Source: Amazonocrinis nigriterrae CENA67
GTDB lineage: Bacteria; Cyanobacteriota; Cyanobacteriia; Cyanobacteriales; Nostocaceae
Direction of reading: 5' to 3'
Assembly: GCF_016056305.1 (NCBI RefSeq)
Contig: NZ_JAECZC010000044.1
Span: 1-44,796 of the forward strand
Length of the DNA: 44,796 bases
Part shown: positions 1-8,484 of the stretch, one piece after another
Numbering within the stretch: position 1 is the first letter of the stretch
Layout: each line of letters begins with the position of its first letter
The notes under the pieces: generated by a model
Told to the model about the DNA's origin: nothing
The model's input: only the letters and a program-made list of their open reading frames with translations
The model's database searches: none
Made by a program: the position numbers and the translations under genes

Positions 1-112
1 GGATGAGGGGGATGAGGGGGATGAGGGAGATAGGAGAAATAATTCTGCACTCCTAACAACTAACAACTAACAACTAACAACTAACCACTGACAACTGACC
101 ACTAACTTCTCA
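1..112. repeat. Short tandem repeats (STRR) upstream of the DUF2330 gene
   Basis: Positions 1-30 hold three copies of a 10-base purine-rich unit (GGATGAGGGG-like). Positions 54-95 hold about five copies of a heptamer of the TAACAAC type, grading into ACTGACA variants. Heptameric STRR of this kind is a known mark of filamentous cyanobacterial intergenic DNA. I see no coding capacity here. The window begins inside the repeat, so its left limit is unknown. Confidence 0.8.
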
Positions 113-132
113 ATATTTTAAAGAGGTATAAA

Positions 133-1506
133 ATGAACCGTTTTAAATTGATAATTCCATTATTAGTAGCATTGTTAGTTGTGCTGTGCTTTGCGCCGAC
201 AGCTTGGGCATTTTGTGGATTTTATGTTGCCAAAGCTGATGCTAAATTATACAACAAAGCTTCTCAGGTGGTGATTGCACGAGATAGCGATCGCACTGTC
301 TTAACATTGGCAAACGACTTTCAGGGAGAAGTGAAAGATTTTGCAATGGTAGTACCTGTACCTACGGTGCTGCAAAAAGAACAAGTCCGCATTGCCCAAC
401 CCAAGATTATCGAACGTTTGGATGCTTTTAGTGCGCCGCGATTAGTCGAGTATTTTGACTCTGATCCTTGTGCTGAGACCGATTGGGTAGACCGACCATT
501 AGCTGCAACTGCACCAGCAGTCAGCAATGAAGCAGCCAGGGCGAGACGCGATGCTAGCTTGGGTGTGACGGTTGAAGCCCGTTTTAACGTTGGCGAATAC
601 AATATTGTAATTCTCAGTGCTAAAGAATCTGGTGGGCTGGAAACTTGGCTCAACCGCAATGGCTACAAAATCCCTAGAGGGGCTAAACAGTTACTTAAGC
701 CCTACATCCGCTCCTCCATGAAATTCTTTGTTGCCAAAGTCAACCTAGATAAATTTGAGGAATCTGGCTATCAGTTTCTCCGTCCATTGCAAATTTTCTA
801 CCAGTCACCCAAGTTCATGCTGCCAATTCGTTTAGGCATGATCAACGCGACAACAGAGCAGGATTTGATTGTATATATCCTATCGCCCCAAGGACAAGCA
901 GAAATCACCAACTACCGGACTGTAAAAATCCCATCAAACGCTAACATTCCCTTGTTTGTCAAAGATGAATTTAGCGACTTTTACAAGTCTATGTTCCAAA
1001 CTTCTTACATCAGAGAAGATAGGAAAGTTGCTTTTTTAGAGTATGCATGGGACATGAGTAGTTGCGATCCCTGTTCTGCCGAACCTTTGAGTCAAGAAGA
1101 ACTCAAGCAAGCAGGCGTGTTTTGGCTGGATAATAATCCTACCAGTGATGCGCCAGTACCCCCTGGCTTTCGCCGTCGCTTTCCCACTAGTAATGTCTTC
1201 ATTACGCGATTGCATATCCGCTATACCCGTGACAAATTCCCTGAAGACCCCATATTTCAACAAACCTCCAACCGCGAGTCTTTCCAAGGGCGTTACATTT
1301 TGCAACATCCTTTTACAGGTGAACTTAAGTGTCAAGCAGGCAGAGAATACAAGCGGTCTTTGCCCAAACGTTTTGAACAAGAAGCCCAAACCCTTGCTAG
1401 GCTAACCAGCTGGAATATCCAAAACATTCGCAAAAAAATGCAGTTGAGTGTGGGTAATTTGACTAACTCCTGGTGGGAAAATTTCTTTTCCTGGCTGGGA
1501 TTATAA
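133..1506 (+). CDS. DUF2330 domain-containing exported protein
   Basis: This 457-residue protein of unknown function starts with a clear signal peptide: a Lys/Arg-containing n-region, a Leu/Val-rich core at residues 7-22, and a likely cut after AWA at about residue 26. The mature start FCGFYVAKADAKLYNKASQV is the hallmark of DUF2330 proteins, with early cysteines (FCGFY, then DPC near residue 114). A CDPC motif lies near residue 313. The family is found in cyanobacteria and other bacteria and is predicted to be secreted or periplasmic; no activity is established as far as I know. The ATG start has a well-placed AGAGG six bases upstream. The gene stands alone, flanked by STRR on both sides, so it is probably a single-gene transcript. 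Length and ends look intact. Confidence 0.9.
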   Translation: MNRFKLIIPLLVALLVVLCFAPTAWAFCGFYVAKADAKLYNKASQVVIARDSDRTVLTLANDFQGEVKDFAMVVPVPTVLQKEQVRIAQPKIIERLDAFSAPRLVEYFDSDPCAETDWVDRPLAATAPAVSNEAARARRDASLGVTVEARFNVGEYNIVILSAKESGGLETWLNRNGYKIPRGAKQLLKPYIRSSMKFFVAKVNLDKFEESGYQFLRPLQIFYQSPKFMLPIRLGMINATTEQDLIVYILSPQGQAEITNYRTVKIPSNANIPLFVKDEFSDFYKSMFQTSYIREDRKVAFLEYAWDMSSCDPCSAEPLSQEELKQAGVFWLDNNPTSDAPVPPGFRRRFPTSNVFITRLHIRYTRDKFPEDPIFQQTSNRESFQGRYILQHPFTGELKCQAGREYKRSLPKRFEQEAQTLARLTSWNIQNIRKKMQLSVGNLTNSWWENFFSWLGL

Positions 1507-1600
1507 AAAGTTGGGAGTTAGCGGTCAGTTGTCAGTTGTTAAGAGTGAAGAATTATTTCCTTCATTTCCCCTGCTCCCCTGCTCCCCATCCCTGTACTAC
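1507..1600. repeat. STRR and C-rich repeat downstream of the DUF2330 gene
   Basis: Heptamer units (GTCAGTT type) at about 1520-1545 are followed by a pyrimidine-rich CTGCTCCC repeat at 1565-1590. The complement of the second repeat (GGGGAGCAG) recurs in this window inside two coding regions. Confidence 0.7.
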
Positions 1601-1616
1601 TATGGATAGATTTTTT

Positions 1617-1650
1617 GTGATAGTAGAATAAAAAAAACAAATACTATCAC
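1617..1650. promoter_or_regulatory. Perfect 9-bp inverted repeat upstream of the sigma-like gene
   Basis: GTGATAGTA at 1617-1625 is matched exactly by TACTATCAC at 1642-1650, across a 16-base A-rich spacer. It lies about 75 bases before the ATG at 1726. It could be an operator for a dimeric regulator or an RNA hairpin. The short run of A's sits in the loop rather than after the stem, which argues against a terminator. The role is inferred from position only. Confidence 0.4.
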
Positions 1651-1725
1651 GACACAGGGTAATTCTCTAAAAGATTTTTATACGCAATACTATAGTATTC
1701 TTGCTTTCTTCGCCAAGAGTTTGAC

Positions 1726-2376
1726 ATGGTTGAATTCGATGAACAGCTGCGCCGCTTAGTTACCCAAGCCTGTGGACATCCACCTGGAAGCCCTCAGCGT
1801 CAGAAGCTGCTCACGCAAATAATACGCTTGACTTCCAGTAAACTTTGGAAGGAAAGTACGCCTTACTATCAAGATGCACTGCAACAAACTTGGTTATATT
1901 TCTGCCGTAACGTTTGTGAAGGTTTGACAGGTCAAACCTATGATCCTGCTTATGGCAGTGTGATCACTTGGTTAAATGCTTACCTCAAACGCAGATTACA
2001 AGACTTTTACCTCAACCAGTACAAAGAACAAGCTACAACAGTTCCGATTAAGGTTCGTCAGTCTGGGTCGGGCGGAAACAGTAAAATAATTGACCCTGTG
2101 GATAACCTACCAGCTACTCCCCAAGTTCCTCCTATTCTGGAAAACTTGGAGATATGGGTTAAGGCAGACTCAGATGGAGAACTACGTAGCACTCACATTA
2201 AAGGGCATCCAAAAGTGAATTGTCAGGTATTAATTCTCAAACGCCTACCCCCGGAAGTTAGCTGGAAAGAACTGTCTGAGGAATTTGGGCTACCAATTCC
2301 CACATTAAGCAGTTTTTATCAGCGTCAATGCTTACCACGCTTGCGTAAATTTGCTGAATCTGAGGGCATGTTATGA
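1726..2376 (+). CDS. Sigma-70-like protein (atypical cyanobacterial family)
   Basis: The 216-residue protein resembles a reduced sigma factor. The segment around residues 40-95 (YYQDALQQTWLYFCRNV, then a conserved VITWLNAYLKRRLQDF) looks like a region 2 helix pair. The C-terminal part, about residues 170-210 (SWKELSEEFGLPIPTLSSFY), looks like the helix-turn-helix of region 4. Related proteins in Nostoc-type genomes are usually labelled sigma-70 family RNA polymerase sigma factor, often near CHASE2, DUF1822 or CHAT genes; that neighbourhood is from memory. No anti-sigma gene adjoins it here. A weak AAGAG precedes the ATG. The 9-bp inverted repeat upstream may be its operator. Whether it directs transcription is not shown. 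Confidence 0.7.
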   Translation: MVEFDEQLRRLVTQACGHPPGSPQRQKLLTQIIRLTSSKLWKESTPYYQDALQQTWLYFCRNVCEGLTGQTYDPAYGSVITWLNAYLKRRLQDFYLNQYKEQATTVPIKVRQSGSGGNSKIIDPVDNLPATPQVPPILENLEIWVKADSDGELRSTHIKGHPKVNCQVLILKRLPPEVSWKELSEEFGLPIPTLSSFYQRQCLPRLRKFAESEGML

Positions 2377-2479
2377 TACTATAATTTTCACAATCTCTAT
2401 ACCTATAGCCGCTAACTACAGGCAACTACTAAGCAAGTGATGATTTTAGCTGTTTAACAGCCTATTTTTGAGTCAGTTT

Positions 2480-2520
2480 AGCGATCGCTCATCTATTGTA
2501 TTGAATGGCGATCGCTTTTT
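2480..2520. terminator. HIP1-based hairpin with T-run
   Basis: AGCGATCGC at 2480-2488 pairs with GCGATCGCT at 2508-2516 and is followed by a short T-run. It lies between the converging sigma-like gene and ABC transporter gene. The T-run suits termination of the plus-strand gene. Both arms are HIP1 octamers, so the pairing could be a by-product of HIP1 abundance. Confidence 0.45.
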
Positions 2521-2564
2521 CATGTCAGTTCGACGGGCACTAAATTGATATCATGTTATTTTGA

Positions 2565-4190
2565 TCACTGGTATTGCTTGTCATACTCCACTTTGCCATA
2601 GTCTAGTTTGACTATTCGGTCTGCGAGATGAAAATAGCGATCGTCGTGGCTAATGACTAGCACTGTTTTGCCCCGCTTTTTCAATTCTGGCAGCAACTGA
2701 GTATAGAATATTTCTTTAAAAACTGGGTCTTGGTCGGCTGCCCATTCGTCAAACAGATAAATTGGTCGGTCTTCTAAGTATGCTGTTAGCAAAGCTAGCC
2801 GTTTACGCTGTCCTTGAGAAAGAGCAGTAGTGGAAAGTTGACCATTTTCAACTTTGACTTTATGCTCTAACTGGAGTTGCTTGAGATATTTTTGGGCTTG
2901 AGCATCCAAGCTAGTATTTTCTAAACCCACAAGTTCTTCAAATAAATAAAAGTCAGAGAAAACGACCGAAAAATGCTGACGATACCATTCTCTATTTTGT
3001 TCACTAATTAACTCTTCATCCAACAAAATTTGACCATTTTCAGGAATGTAAAGTCCAGTAATCAGTTTAGCTAAGGTAGATTTACCGCTACCATTACCGC
3101 CAACAATGAATACTATTTCTTGAGGAAAAATAATTAAATCTATGGGGCCAAGGATAAAGCTGTTGTCTTCTTGATCTGTGTAATAAACGTGAGTTACACC
3201 CTGAAGTTTTAAGCTGTGCCAATCAGAGTTCAAACTAGGCACAACAGTTGCTACTTCAGCCCGACTGGCTAAAGATAAACCAAGGGATTCTATCTTTTGT
3301 AAAGCAATATTCGCTTTAATAATTTGAGGAAGGTTGTTGACAATATTATCCATCGGCAACATCAAATAGGTAAAAGTCAGGATGTAGCCAGACAGAGTTT
3401 GAGGAGTGATGGTAATTAATTTAGGCAGTGCAAACAGTAAAAAACCGATCGCGAAAAAAAATAAGAGTTTGCCCCAACTAGTAGTTGTGGCGAACAAAGT
3501 CAAACCATCAACATTATGACGCCGGAATCTGACAGCTGTAGATTGCAGATTTTCTGTCAAGAAAAATTGACGGCGTTGATAGTTAAGCTTGAGTTCCTTG
3601 ACGCCTTCGGTGATGGTGCGAAAATGCTTAAACAGTACATCTTGATCATCACGCGCCAGGGCTAGCAATTTTTCACCTCTGTTCAAAAGCCACTGACAAC
3701 TGCCTATTGCTACCACTATCAAACAGCAAACTAGCAGCAGTACTAACCAAGATAGCCAAGTGATATACACCAAACAACCCAACACTATGGCCAAATCAAT
3801 ACAGAGGAAAGGGATTAGATACACTGCATTAGCTACTGCTTGCACATCTTCTGTCAAAGTTGCCAACAGTCGAGAATTACCTAAGTTTTCGAGATGACTT
3901 AACTCAGAAGCAAGTATTTGCTGACTCAAGCCCATGCGTAATTGCAAAATGGCATTCTGAGATAGGCGAATCAGCATCACTTGCGAAATGATGCTGGTAA
4001 TGAGTGCGATGACAACTAACCCCAAAAAACCCCAAGCTATGGATGTCAAGGATGAAGTATTGCTAAGAGTTGCAGCACTACTGATCAAAGCGATTAATCC
4101 AGCGCTACTACCACCACTGAGGAATCCTGTAACGATCGCGATCGCCACCATTTCCCAAGAAGAACGTATCAACCAACGTAAAATCAGCAC
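2565..4190 (-). CDS. Cyclic-peptide-type ABC exporter (fused membrane and ATPase domains)
   Basis: A 541-residue half-transporter. The N-terminal half has about six hydrophobic helices (residues 8-300). The ATPase domain follows, with Walker A GGNGSGKST at about 363-371, the ABC signature LSQGQRKRLAL at about 456, Walker B IYLFDEWAADQDP at about 476, and a VISHD switch histidine near 515. This short format and the DEWAADQDP motif match the SyrD/PvdE-like 'cyclic peptide export ABC transporter' family, which exports small peptides or siderophore precursors across the inner membrane and works as a dimer. The start is GTG, since an in-frame stop lies only a few codons upstream; an ATG 13 codons in is possible. 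No peptide-synthesis gene is visible nearby, so the substrate is unknown. The hpnI-like gene is divergent. Confidence 0.9.
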   Translation of the reverse strand: MLILRWLIRSSWEMVAIAIVTGFLSGGSSAGLIALISSAATLSNTSSLTSIAWGFLGLVVIALITSIISQVMLIRLSQNAILQLRMGLSQQILASELSHLENLGNSRLLATLTEDVQAVANAVYLIPFLCIDLAIVLGCLVYITWLSWLVLLLVCCLIVVAIGSCQWLLNRGEKLLALARDDQDVLFKHFRTITEGVKELKLNYQRRQFFLTENLQSTAVRFRRHNVDGLTLFATTTSWGKLLFFFAIGFLLFALPKLITITPQTLSGYILTFTYLMLPMDNIVNNLPQIIKANIALQKIESLGLSLASRAEVATVVPSLNSDWHSLKLQGVTHVYYTDQEDNSFILGPIDLIIFPQEIVFIVGGNGSGKSTLAKLITGLYIPENGQILLDEELISEQNREWYRQHFSVVFSDFYLFEELVGLENTSLDAQAQKYLKQLQLEHKVKVENGQLSTTALSQGQRKRLALLTAYLEDRPIYLFDEWAADQDPVFKEIFYTQLLPELKKRGKTVLVISHDDRYFHLADRIVKLDYGKVEYDKQYQ

Positions 4191-4334
4191 TTTTAGTCTC
4201 TATACCCCCGACAATGCCCGTCTTATGCTCAAAAGCTCATTTACTATATATCTATTGGGGTACGTTGGGCTAATGCCGTAGCATACCCTACTAATACTTT
4301 ATTGACTAAACAGTCCAATAACTTGTTCTTTAAG

Positions 4335-5483
4335 ATGGCGATCGCAAATCTGTTGCTGTTAATTTTATGTTTATCGGCTGTATTGTTTTACTGCTATGGG
4401 ATTTATGCAGCGATCGCTTTTTTGCGTCACCCTATTGCTACAGATCCCGAATTTCATCCACCTGTTACCATCCTCAAGCCAATTTGTGGATTGGAAAATG
4501 ATGCTTACAGCAACCTCGCCTCATTTTGCCAGCAAGATTATCCAGTGTACCAGATTATTTTTGCAGTGCGCGATCGCCAAGACCCTAGCATAGAAGTGGT
4601 CAAAAAAATCATCCAGCAGTTTGCCAATGTGGATATTCAGCTGGTTGTGAGCGATCGCCTGATCGGGGCAAACTTAAAGGTGAGTAATTTAGCCAATGCC
4701 GTAATTGTAGCTAAACATGAAATCTTACTCATAGCTGATAGTGATATTCATGTTGATCAAGATTATCTACAAACAGTCATTCCACCTCTCAAAGATGAAA
4801 CTGTTGGTGTTGTCACTTGCTTATATCGTTCTTCAGCCCAAGGATGGGTAACTACTTTAGAAGCAATCAAAACTGCTACTGATTTCCATGCAGGTGTTTT
4901 AGTCAGCAATCAATTAGAAGGTATAAAATTTGCTTTTGGTTCCACAATAGTCATCCGCAAAGCAGCCCTAGAAACCATTGGCGGATTCAAAGCTGTGGCT
5001 GATTTTTTAGCAGATGACTTTCAACTCGGTTACTTACCAAGCCAAGCAGGTTACAAAGTTGTCCTCTCTGACTATGTAGTTACACATAACCTTGGTACCA
5101 GCACCCTAACTGATGCCATTCGACGACAAATTCGTTGGGCGCGTTGCATCCGCGTTTCTCGTCCTTGGGGATATCTGGCATTAATTTTTACTTATGGAAC
5201 AGTTACAAGCTTGCTGTTATTAATAGCTACAAAAGGTACAATATTAGGCTGGACTGTGCTGATTATCACTTGGTTCATGCGCTTAGTGATGGGTTGGGTA
5301 GTTGGAGTCAAAATTCTCCATGACCCAATTGCCAAAAGATTTTTCTGGATTATCCCATTCAGTGATTATATCAACTTTGCCATTTGGTGCTGTGGCTTCC
5401 TGGGTAAAACAATAGAGTGGCGGGGACAGCGGCTCTTATTAACCAAAGGCGGTAAACTAATAGCGATCGCAAATTCTAACTAG
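4335..5483 (+). CDS. hpnI: HpnI-like membrane glycosyltransferase (GT21/ceramide glucosyltransferase type)
   Basis: An N-terminal membrane helix is followed by a GT-A fold. Visible motifs are PVTILKPICG, IADSDIHVDQDYL (the metal-binding Asp cluster), FADDFQLG-type ADDF, and RRQIRWAR, the (Q/R)xxRW motif of processive and GT21 enzymes. Two or three further membrane helices close the protein. The pattern matches HpnI, which adds N-acetylglucosamine to bacteriohopanetetrol, and also ceramide glucosyltransferase homologues. The acceptor here is not proven, so the symbol is tentative. The ATG at 4335 is chosen; an in-frame TTG at 4302 would add 11 residues and neither has a strong ribosome site. 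No other hopanoid gene is in the window. The gene is divergent from the ABC exporter. Confidence 0.72.
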   Translation: MAIANLLLLILCLSAVLFYCYGIYAAIAFLRHPIATDPEFHPPVTILKPICGLENDAYSNLASFCQQDYPVYQIIFAVRDRQDPSIEVVKKIIQQFANVDIQLVVSDRLIGANLKVSNLANAVIVAKHEILLIADSDIHVDQDYLQTVIPPLKDETVGVVTCLYRSSAQGWVTTLEAIKTATDFHAGVLVSNQLEGIKFAFGSTIVIRKAALETIGGFKAVADFLADDFQLGYLPSQAGYKVVLSDYVVTHNLGTSTLTDAIRRQIRWARCIRVSRPWGYLALIFTYGTVTSLLLLIATKGTILGWTVLIITWFMRLVMGWVVGVKILHDPIAKRFFWIIPFSDYINFAIWCCGFLGKTIEWRGQRLLLTKGGKLIAIANSN

Positions 5484-6005
5484 CCATCATAAAACTTAAA
5501 AACTCTCTGCGACTCTGCGCGACGCCACTTGCTTCAAGTCGGGGAACCCGCCCAACGCAGTGGCTCCTCTGCGTGAAATTTAATTACAAATAGGCAGCAT
5601 AAGAGCATAGTAGCCTAGTTAACTATTAACTTTTACAAAAATTATCAACTAATAGATAGATGAAATAACTATCACAATGTAAGCAAATTATAGGTCTAAT
5701 ACAGAGTTGCATTCAAATGAAGGGAATATAATTTTTAAATTTCCCATTTCTAGAACACCAATTCAGTAATCCTGGAAGAACCTCTCCCCCTACCCCTCTC
5801 CTACGAGGAGAGGGGAGTTTAGCCCCCCCTTCCCTTGAAGAGAAGGGGGCTGGGGGGTTAGGTTTTTGATTACTGAATCGATACTTTAGATGCTATTTCT
5901 GAAGCAACTTAGTATAAACAATAGATTGGTACTGTGCCTAACAATTTTGCATAACTGTTATTGAGTCAAAAAAAGCCAGCTTAATATTATTAGCTTTTCT
6001 ACGCG
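5484..6005. other. Gene-free interval with degenerate repeats, upstream of tpsB
   Basis: No gene is supported here. At 5500-5580 there is a repeat of the CTCTGCGACTCTGCG type, including an ACGCCACTTGC...GCAGTGGCT imperfect palindrome common in Nostoc-type genomes. A MITE-like element follows at 5761-5878. The last 125 bases before the tpsB ATG are AT-rich and may carry its promoter. Confidence 0.7.
5761..5878. mobile_element. MITE-like element with 11-bp perfect terminal inverted repeats
   Basis: ATTCAGTAATC at 5761-5771 is exactly complementary to GATTACTGAAT at 5868-5878. The 118-bp interior is a nested palindrome (CCCCTCTCC...GGAGAGGGG, then CCCCCCTT...GGGGGG) with no ORF. The ends and size suggest a non-autonomous element or an extended hairpin repeat. 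I could not define a target duplication. Confidence 0.55.
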
Positions 6006-7805
6006 ATGAAAAATCAGAATAGGAAAGAATTTCAGATATTTTGGCAAAATATATGCTTGTTTGGTACAGTTGCAATAGCGATCGCTAGCAGTGCTACTAC
6101 ATCTATTGCTAGTCCGACTACAAATTGGCAAGTCAACACAGAAAAGACTTCCCCCATCTCTGATGATGAACGCAACTCTGTATTAACTCAAATTCCTTCG
6201 CCAGTTAGACCAACAATCCCCCAACCACCCACAATTCCCACCCCGGGCCCTGCTGAAGACTTGCTGCAAACGCCTCCCCCAAGTCCGTCTGCACCGCAAC
6301 AACTCCCGGAAATTCCCCAGACAATCGTCATTAAGAAGTTTGAATTTATCGGCAATACTGCCTTTAGCAATAAAGAATTAGCTAAAGCAACTGAGCAATT
6401 TATCGGTAAGCCCATTACCTTTGCACAACTACTACAAGCAGAAGCAATTATTAGCCAATTGTATATCAAAGCTGGTTATATCAATTCTGGTGCAGTGATT
6501 CCAGCCGAGCAAAGTTTGCCTCCAAATCAGGCTGTTGTCAAAGTGCAAATTGTGGAGGGTGGCTTAGAAAAGATTCAGGTGACAGGTACAAGTCGGTTAG
6601 ATCCAGGATACATCAAAAGTCGGTTAGCGATCGCCACCCGCAAACCTTTAAATCGCGATCGCTTGCTGCAAGCTTTGCAATTATTACAACTCAACCCTTT
6701 AATTGAAAATATTTCTGCTGAACTATCAGCGGGGACAAGTCCAGAGTTAAGCCTTTTGAAAGTCACTGTCAAAGAGGCTAATTCGTTAAGTGACGAATTT
6801 TTTGTAGATAATGGCCGCGCCCCCAGTGTCGGTAGCATTCGCCGGGGATACCGATTGAGTGAAGGTAATTTACTCGGTTTTGGGGATCAACTCAGGGGAA
6901 CTTACACTAATACCGATGGTAGTAATTCCTACGACATTAGCTACACTATCCCCATTAATCCCCGCAATGGTACATTGCAAATAGCGTATGGTGCAAGCAA
7001 CACTGAGGTAGTTGAACCACCTTTTGATCGTCTTGATATCCTGGGTGATTCCCAATCTTTAGAATTAACTTTACGTCAGCCGTTATTGCAAACTCCAAAA
7101 GAAGAATTTGTACTAGGTTTAACCTTCTCGCACCAAGAAAGCAAAACTTCTCTATTGGGATTAGGCTTTCCCATTTCTCTAGGCGCTGATGATAATGGCA
7201 GTACTCGCATTTCTGCATTACGATTTTTTCAAGAATTTACCAATCGCAATCCCAAAGAAGTATTTGCCCTACGTTCACAATTCAATTTAGGCATAGGTGC
7301 ATTTAATGCCACAATTCATGAAGAATTTCCCGACAGTCGCTTTTTTTACTGGCGGGGACAAGGACAGTATGTTAGACTTTTAGCCCCAGAAACATTGCTG
7401 GTGGTACGTTCAGATTTGCAATTTACAACACGCCCACTTGTACCTTTAGAGCAATTTACCATTGGAGGCTTAGGGAGTGTGCGGGGTTATCGGCAAGATT
7501 TGCTACTTACTGATAACGGCGCTTTTTTATCTGCTCAAGTGCAATTACCCATTGTCAGAGTACCCGAAGTCAAAGGAGTATTGCACCTCATTCCCTTTGT
7601 TGACTTTGGTGTAGGTTGGAATAGTTCCGCAGATTATGATCTGAATTCTGGCACCTTGTTGTCAACAGGTTTAGGCTTGCAGTGGCAAATGTCCGACTGG
7701 CTAAATATGCGCCTTGACTGGGGAGTGCCATTAATTAGTGTTGATGGAGGCAGTTCATTACAAGAAAATGGATTGTCGTTTTCTGTGAATATTAACTCGT
7801 TTTAA
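6006..7805 (+). CDS. TpsB outer-membrane transporter (ShlB/FhaC/HecB family)
   Basis: A 599-residue two-partner secretion transporter. It has a signal sequence (hydrophobic residues about 17-35), a Pro-rich linker at about 60-100, a POTRA domain at about 105-180 (starting IVIKKFEFIGNTAFSNKEL), and then a beta-barrel of the ShlB family. The conserved VRGY motif of this superfamily, in GLGSVRGYRQDLL, lies near residue 497, and the chain ends in Phe as expected for BAM-assembled barrels. It should bind the TPS domain of its partner with the POTRA region and export it across the outer membrane. The likely partner is the TpsA gene 1.4 kb downstream on the same strand. The stop codon TAA is also the left target-site triplet of a decayed MITE. 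Confidence 0.95.
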   Translation: MKNQNRKEFQIFWQNICLFGTVAIAIASSATTSIASPTTNWQVNTEKTSPISDDERNSVLTQIPSPVRPTIPQPPTIPTPGPAEDLLQTPPPSPSAPQQLPEIPQTIVIKKFEFIGNTAFSNKELAKATEQFIGKPITFAQLLQAEAIISQLYIKAGYINSGAVIPAEQSLPPNQAVVKVQIVEGGLEKIQVTGTSRLDPGYIKSRLAIATRKPLNRDRLLQALQLLQLNPLIENISAELSAGTSPELSLLKVTVKEANSLSDEFFVDNGRAPSVGSIRRGYRLSEGNLLGFGDQLRGTYTNTDGSNSYDISYTIPINPRNGTLQIAYGASNTEVVEPPFDRLDILGDSQSLELTLRQPLLQTPKEEFVLGLTFSHQESKTSLLGLGFPISLGADDNGSTRISALRFFQEFTNRNPKEVFALRSQFNLGIGAFNATIHEEFPDSRFFYWRGQGQYVRLLAPETLLVVRSDLQFTTRPLVPLEQFTIGGLGSVRGYRQDLLLTDNGAFLSAQVQLPIVRVPEVKGVLHLIPFVDFGVGWNSSADYDLNSGTLLSTGLGLQWQMSDWLNMRLDWGVPLISVDGGSSLQENGLSFSVNINSF

Positions 7806-7997
7806 GAGGATGTTTTAAAAGTCGAAAATTATACTAATAACCCCTCTCCAAACCTCTCCCCAAAAGGTCGATAGGCTTTGAAACCCCCATTCCCTTGTAG
7901 GGAACTCGGGGCCCCCATGAAATTCGGGCTAAACCCGAATTTCATGGGGATTAGGGTCAGGGGGGCTAGGGGGGTTAGGTTTTTAAAACTCATTACT
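7806..7997. mobile_element. Truncated copy of the GAGGATGTTT MITE family
   Basis: From 7806 the sequence matches the complete element at 19000-19163 base for base over most of about 95 bases (GAGGATGTTT, then AAAAGTCGAAAA, then CCTCTCCAAACCTCTCCCC and GGTCGATAGGCTTTGAAACC). It then differs by an extra ATGAAATTCGGG/CCCGAATTTCAT palindrome and rejoins at the G-rich right part ending GGTTAGGTTTTTAA. The right terminal repeat is missing and the next element begins at about 8006. Confidence 0.7.
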
Positions 7998-8005
7998 GAT
8001 GTATG

Positions 8006-8153
8006 ATACCATGTCCGGTAAATTAGTTATGATTCCCACAATTATTGCACCCCACCCCTAACCCCTCCCCGTTCACGGGGAGGGGAAACAAAGTGTAGCT
8101 TTGGTGGGGTGGGGTTCTTAGGGTTTAATAAGTAATAAGCGCGGACATGATAT
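8006..8153. mobile_element. MITE-like element with CATGTCCG terminal repeats
   Basis: ATACCATGTCCG at 8006-8017 and CGGACATGATAT at 8142-8153 form terminal inverted repeats matching at 11 of 12 positions. The interior holds a CCTCCCC/GGGGAGG hairpin around 8064-8085 and no ORF. Its left end sits where the right end of the preceding MITE is lost, so it probably inserted into or recombined with that element. Confidence 0.55.
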
Positions 8154-8199
8154 AAAATATTTTTACCCCAAAACAAAAGCAGTTTTAACAAAAAACGCG

Positions 8200-8346
8200 A
8201 CAGAAGTAAGATCAAGGGTGACGGAACTAAGATCAAGGGTGACGGAACTAAGATCAAAGGCGACGGAAGTAAGATCAAGGGTGACGGAAATAATATCAAG
8301 GGCGACGGAAGTAAGATCAAGGGTGACGGAAGTAATATCAAGGGCG
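8200..8346. repeat. 21-bp minisatellite, seven units
   Basis: Seven head-to-tail copies of a 21-base unit beginning ACGGAAGTAAGATCAAGGG run without spacers from 8200 to 8346, with one to four changes between units. The period is a multiple of three, so one frame on each strand reads as a heptapeptide repeat (GDGSKIK on plus, LILLPSP on minus). The plus frame has no ATG and the minus ORF continues through MITE sequence, so neither is likely to be translated. Confidence 0.85.
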
Positions 8347-8355
8347 ATTTAAGTA

Positions 8356-8386
8356 ACGTGAGTTTGATGAACCTCTCCCTAACTCC
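8356..8386. mobile_element. Single-ended remnant of the ACGTGAGTTCGA MITE family
   Basis: ACGTGAGTTTGATGAACCTC at 8356-8375 matches the left end of the complete element at 14894 (ACGTGAGTTCGATAAACCTC) at 18 of 20 positions. No matching right end is seen before 8484, so this is a solo end or a chance match. Confidence 0.4.
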
Positions 8387-8439
8387 TCTTTGACGCCAAC
8401 AGGGGCAGAAATTAATATTATTTTTCCCGCCACCTTCTT

Positions 8440-8477
8440 AAAAAACCCCCCGTTTTCTTTTAAGGAACGGGGGTTTT
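8440..8477 (-). terminator. Rho-independent terminator of the 97-residue gene
   Basis: Read on the minus strand, AAAACCCCCGTT pairs with AACGGGGGGTTTT across a short loop and ends in a run of six T. It lies just 3' of the stop codon of the minus-strand gene at 8485-8778. The stem is strong and the U-tract is correctly placed. Confidence 0.8.
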
Positions 8478-8484
8478 AAAGTTA

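Noticed and set aside
8042-8341. 99-codon minus ORF with LILLPSP repeats
   Set aside because: It is the minus-strand reading of the 21-bp array plus MITE sequence, with no ribosome-binding site and no non-repeat coding character.
8200-8346. CRISPR array
   Set aside because: Units abut directly with no spacers, and no cas gene is in the window. The same holds for the array at 35570.
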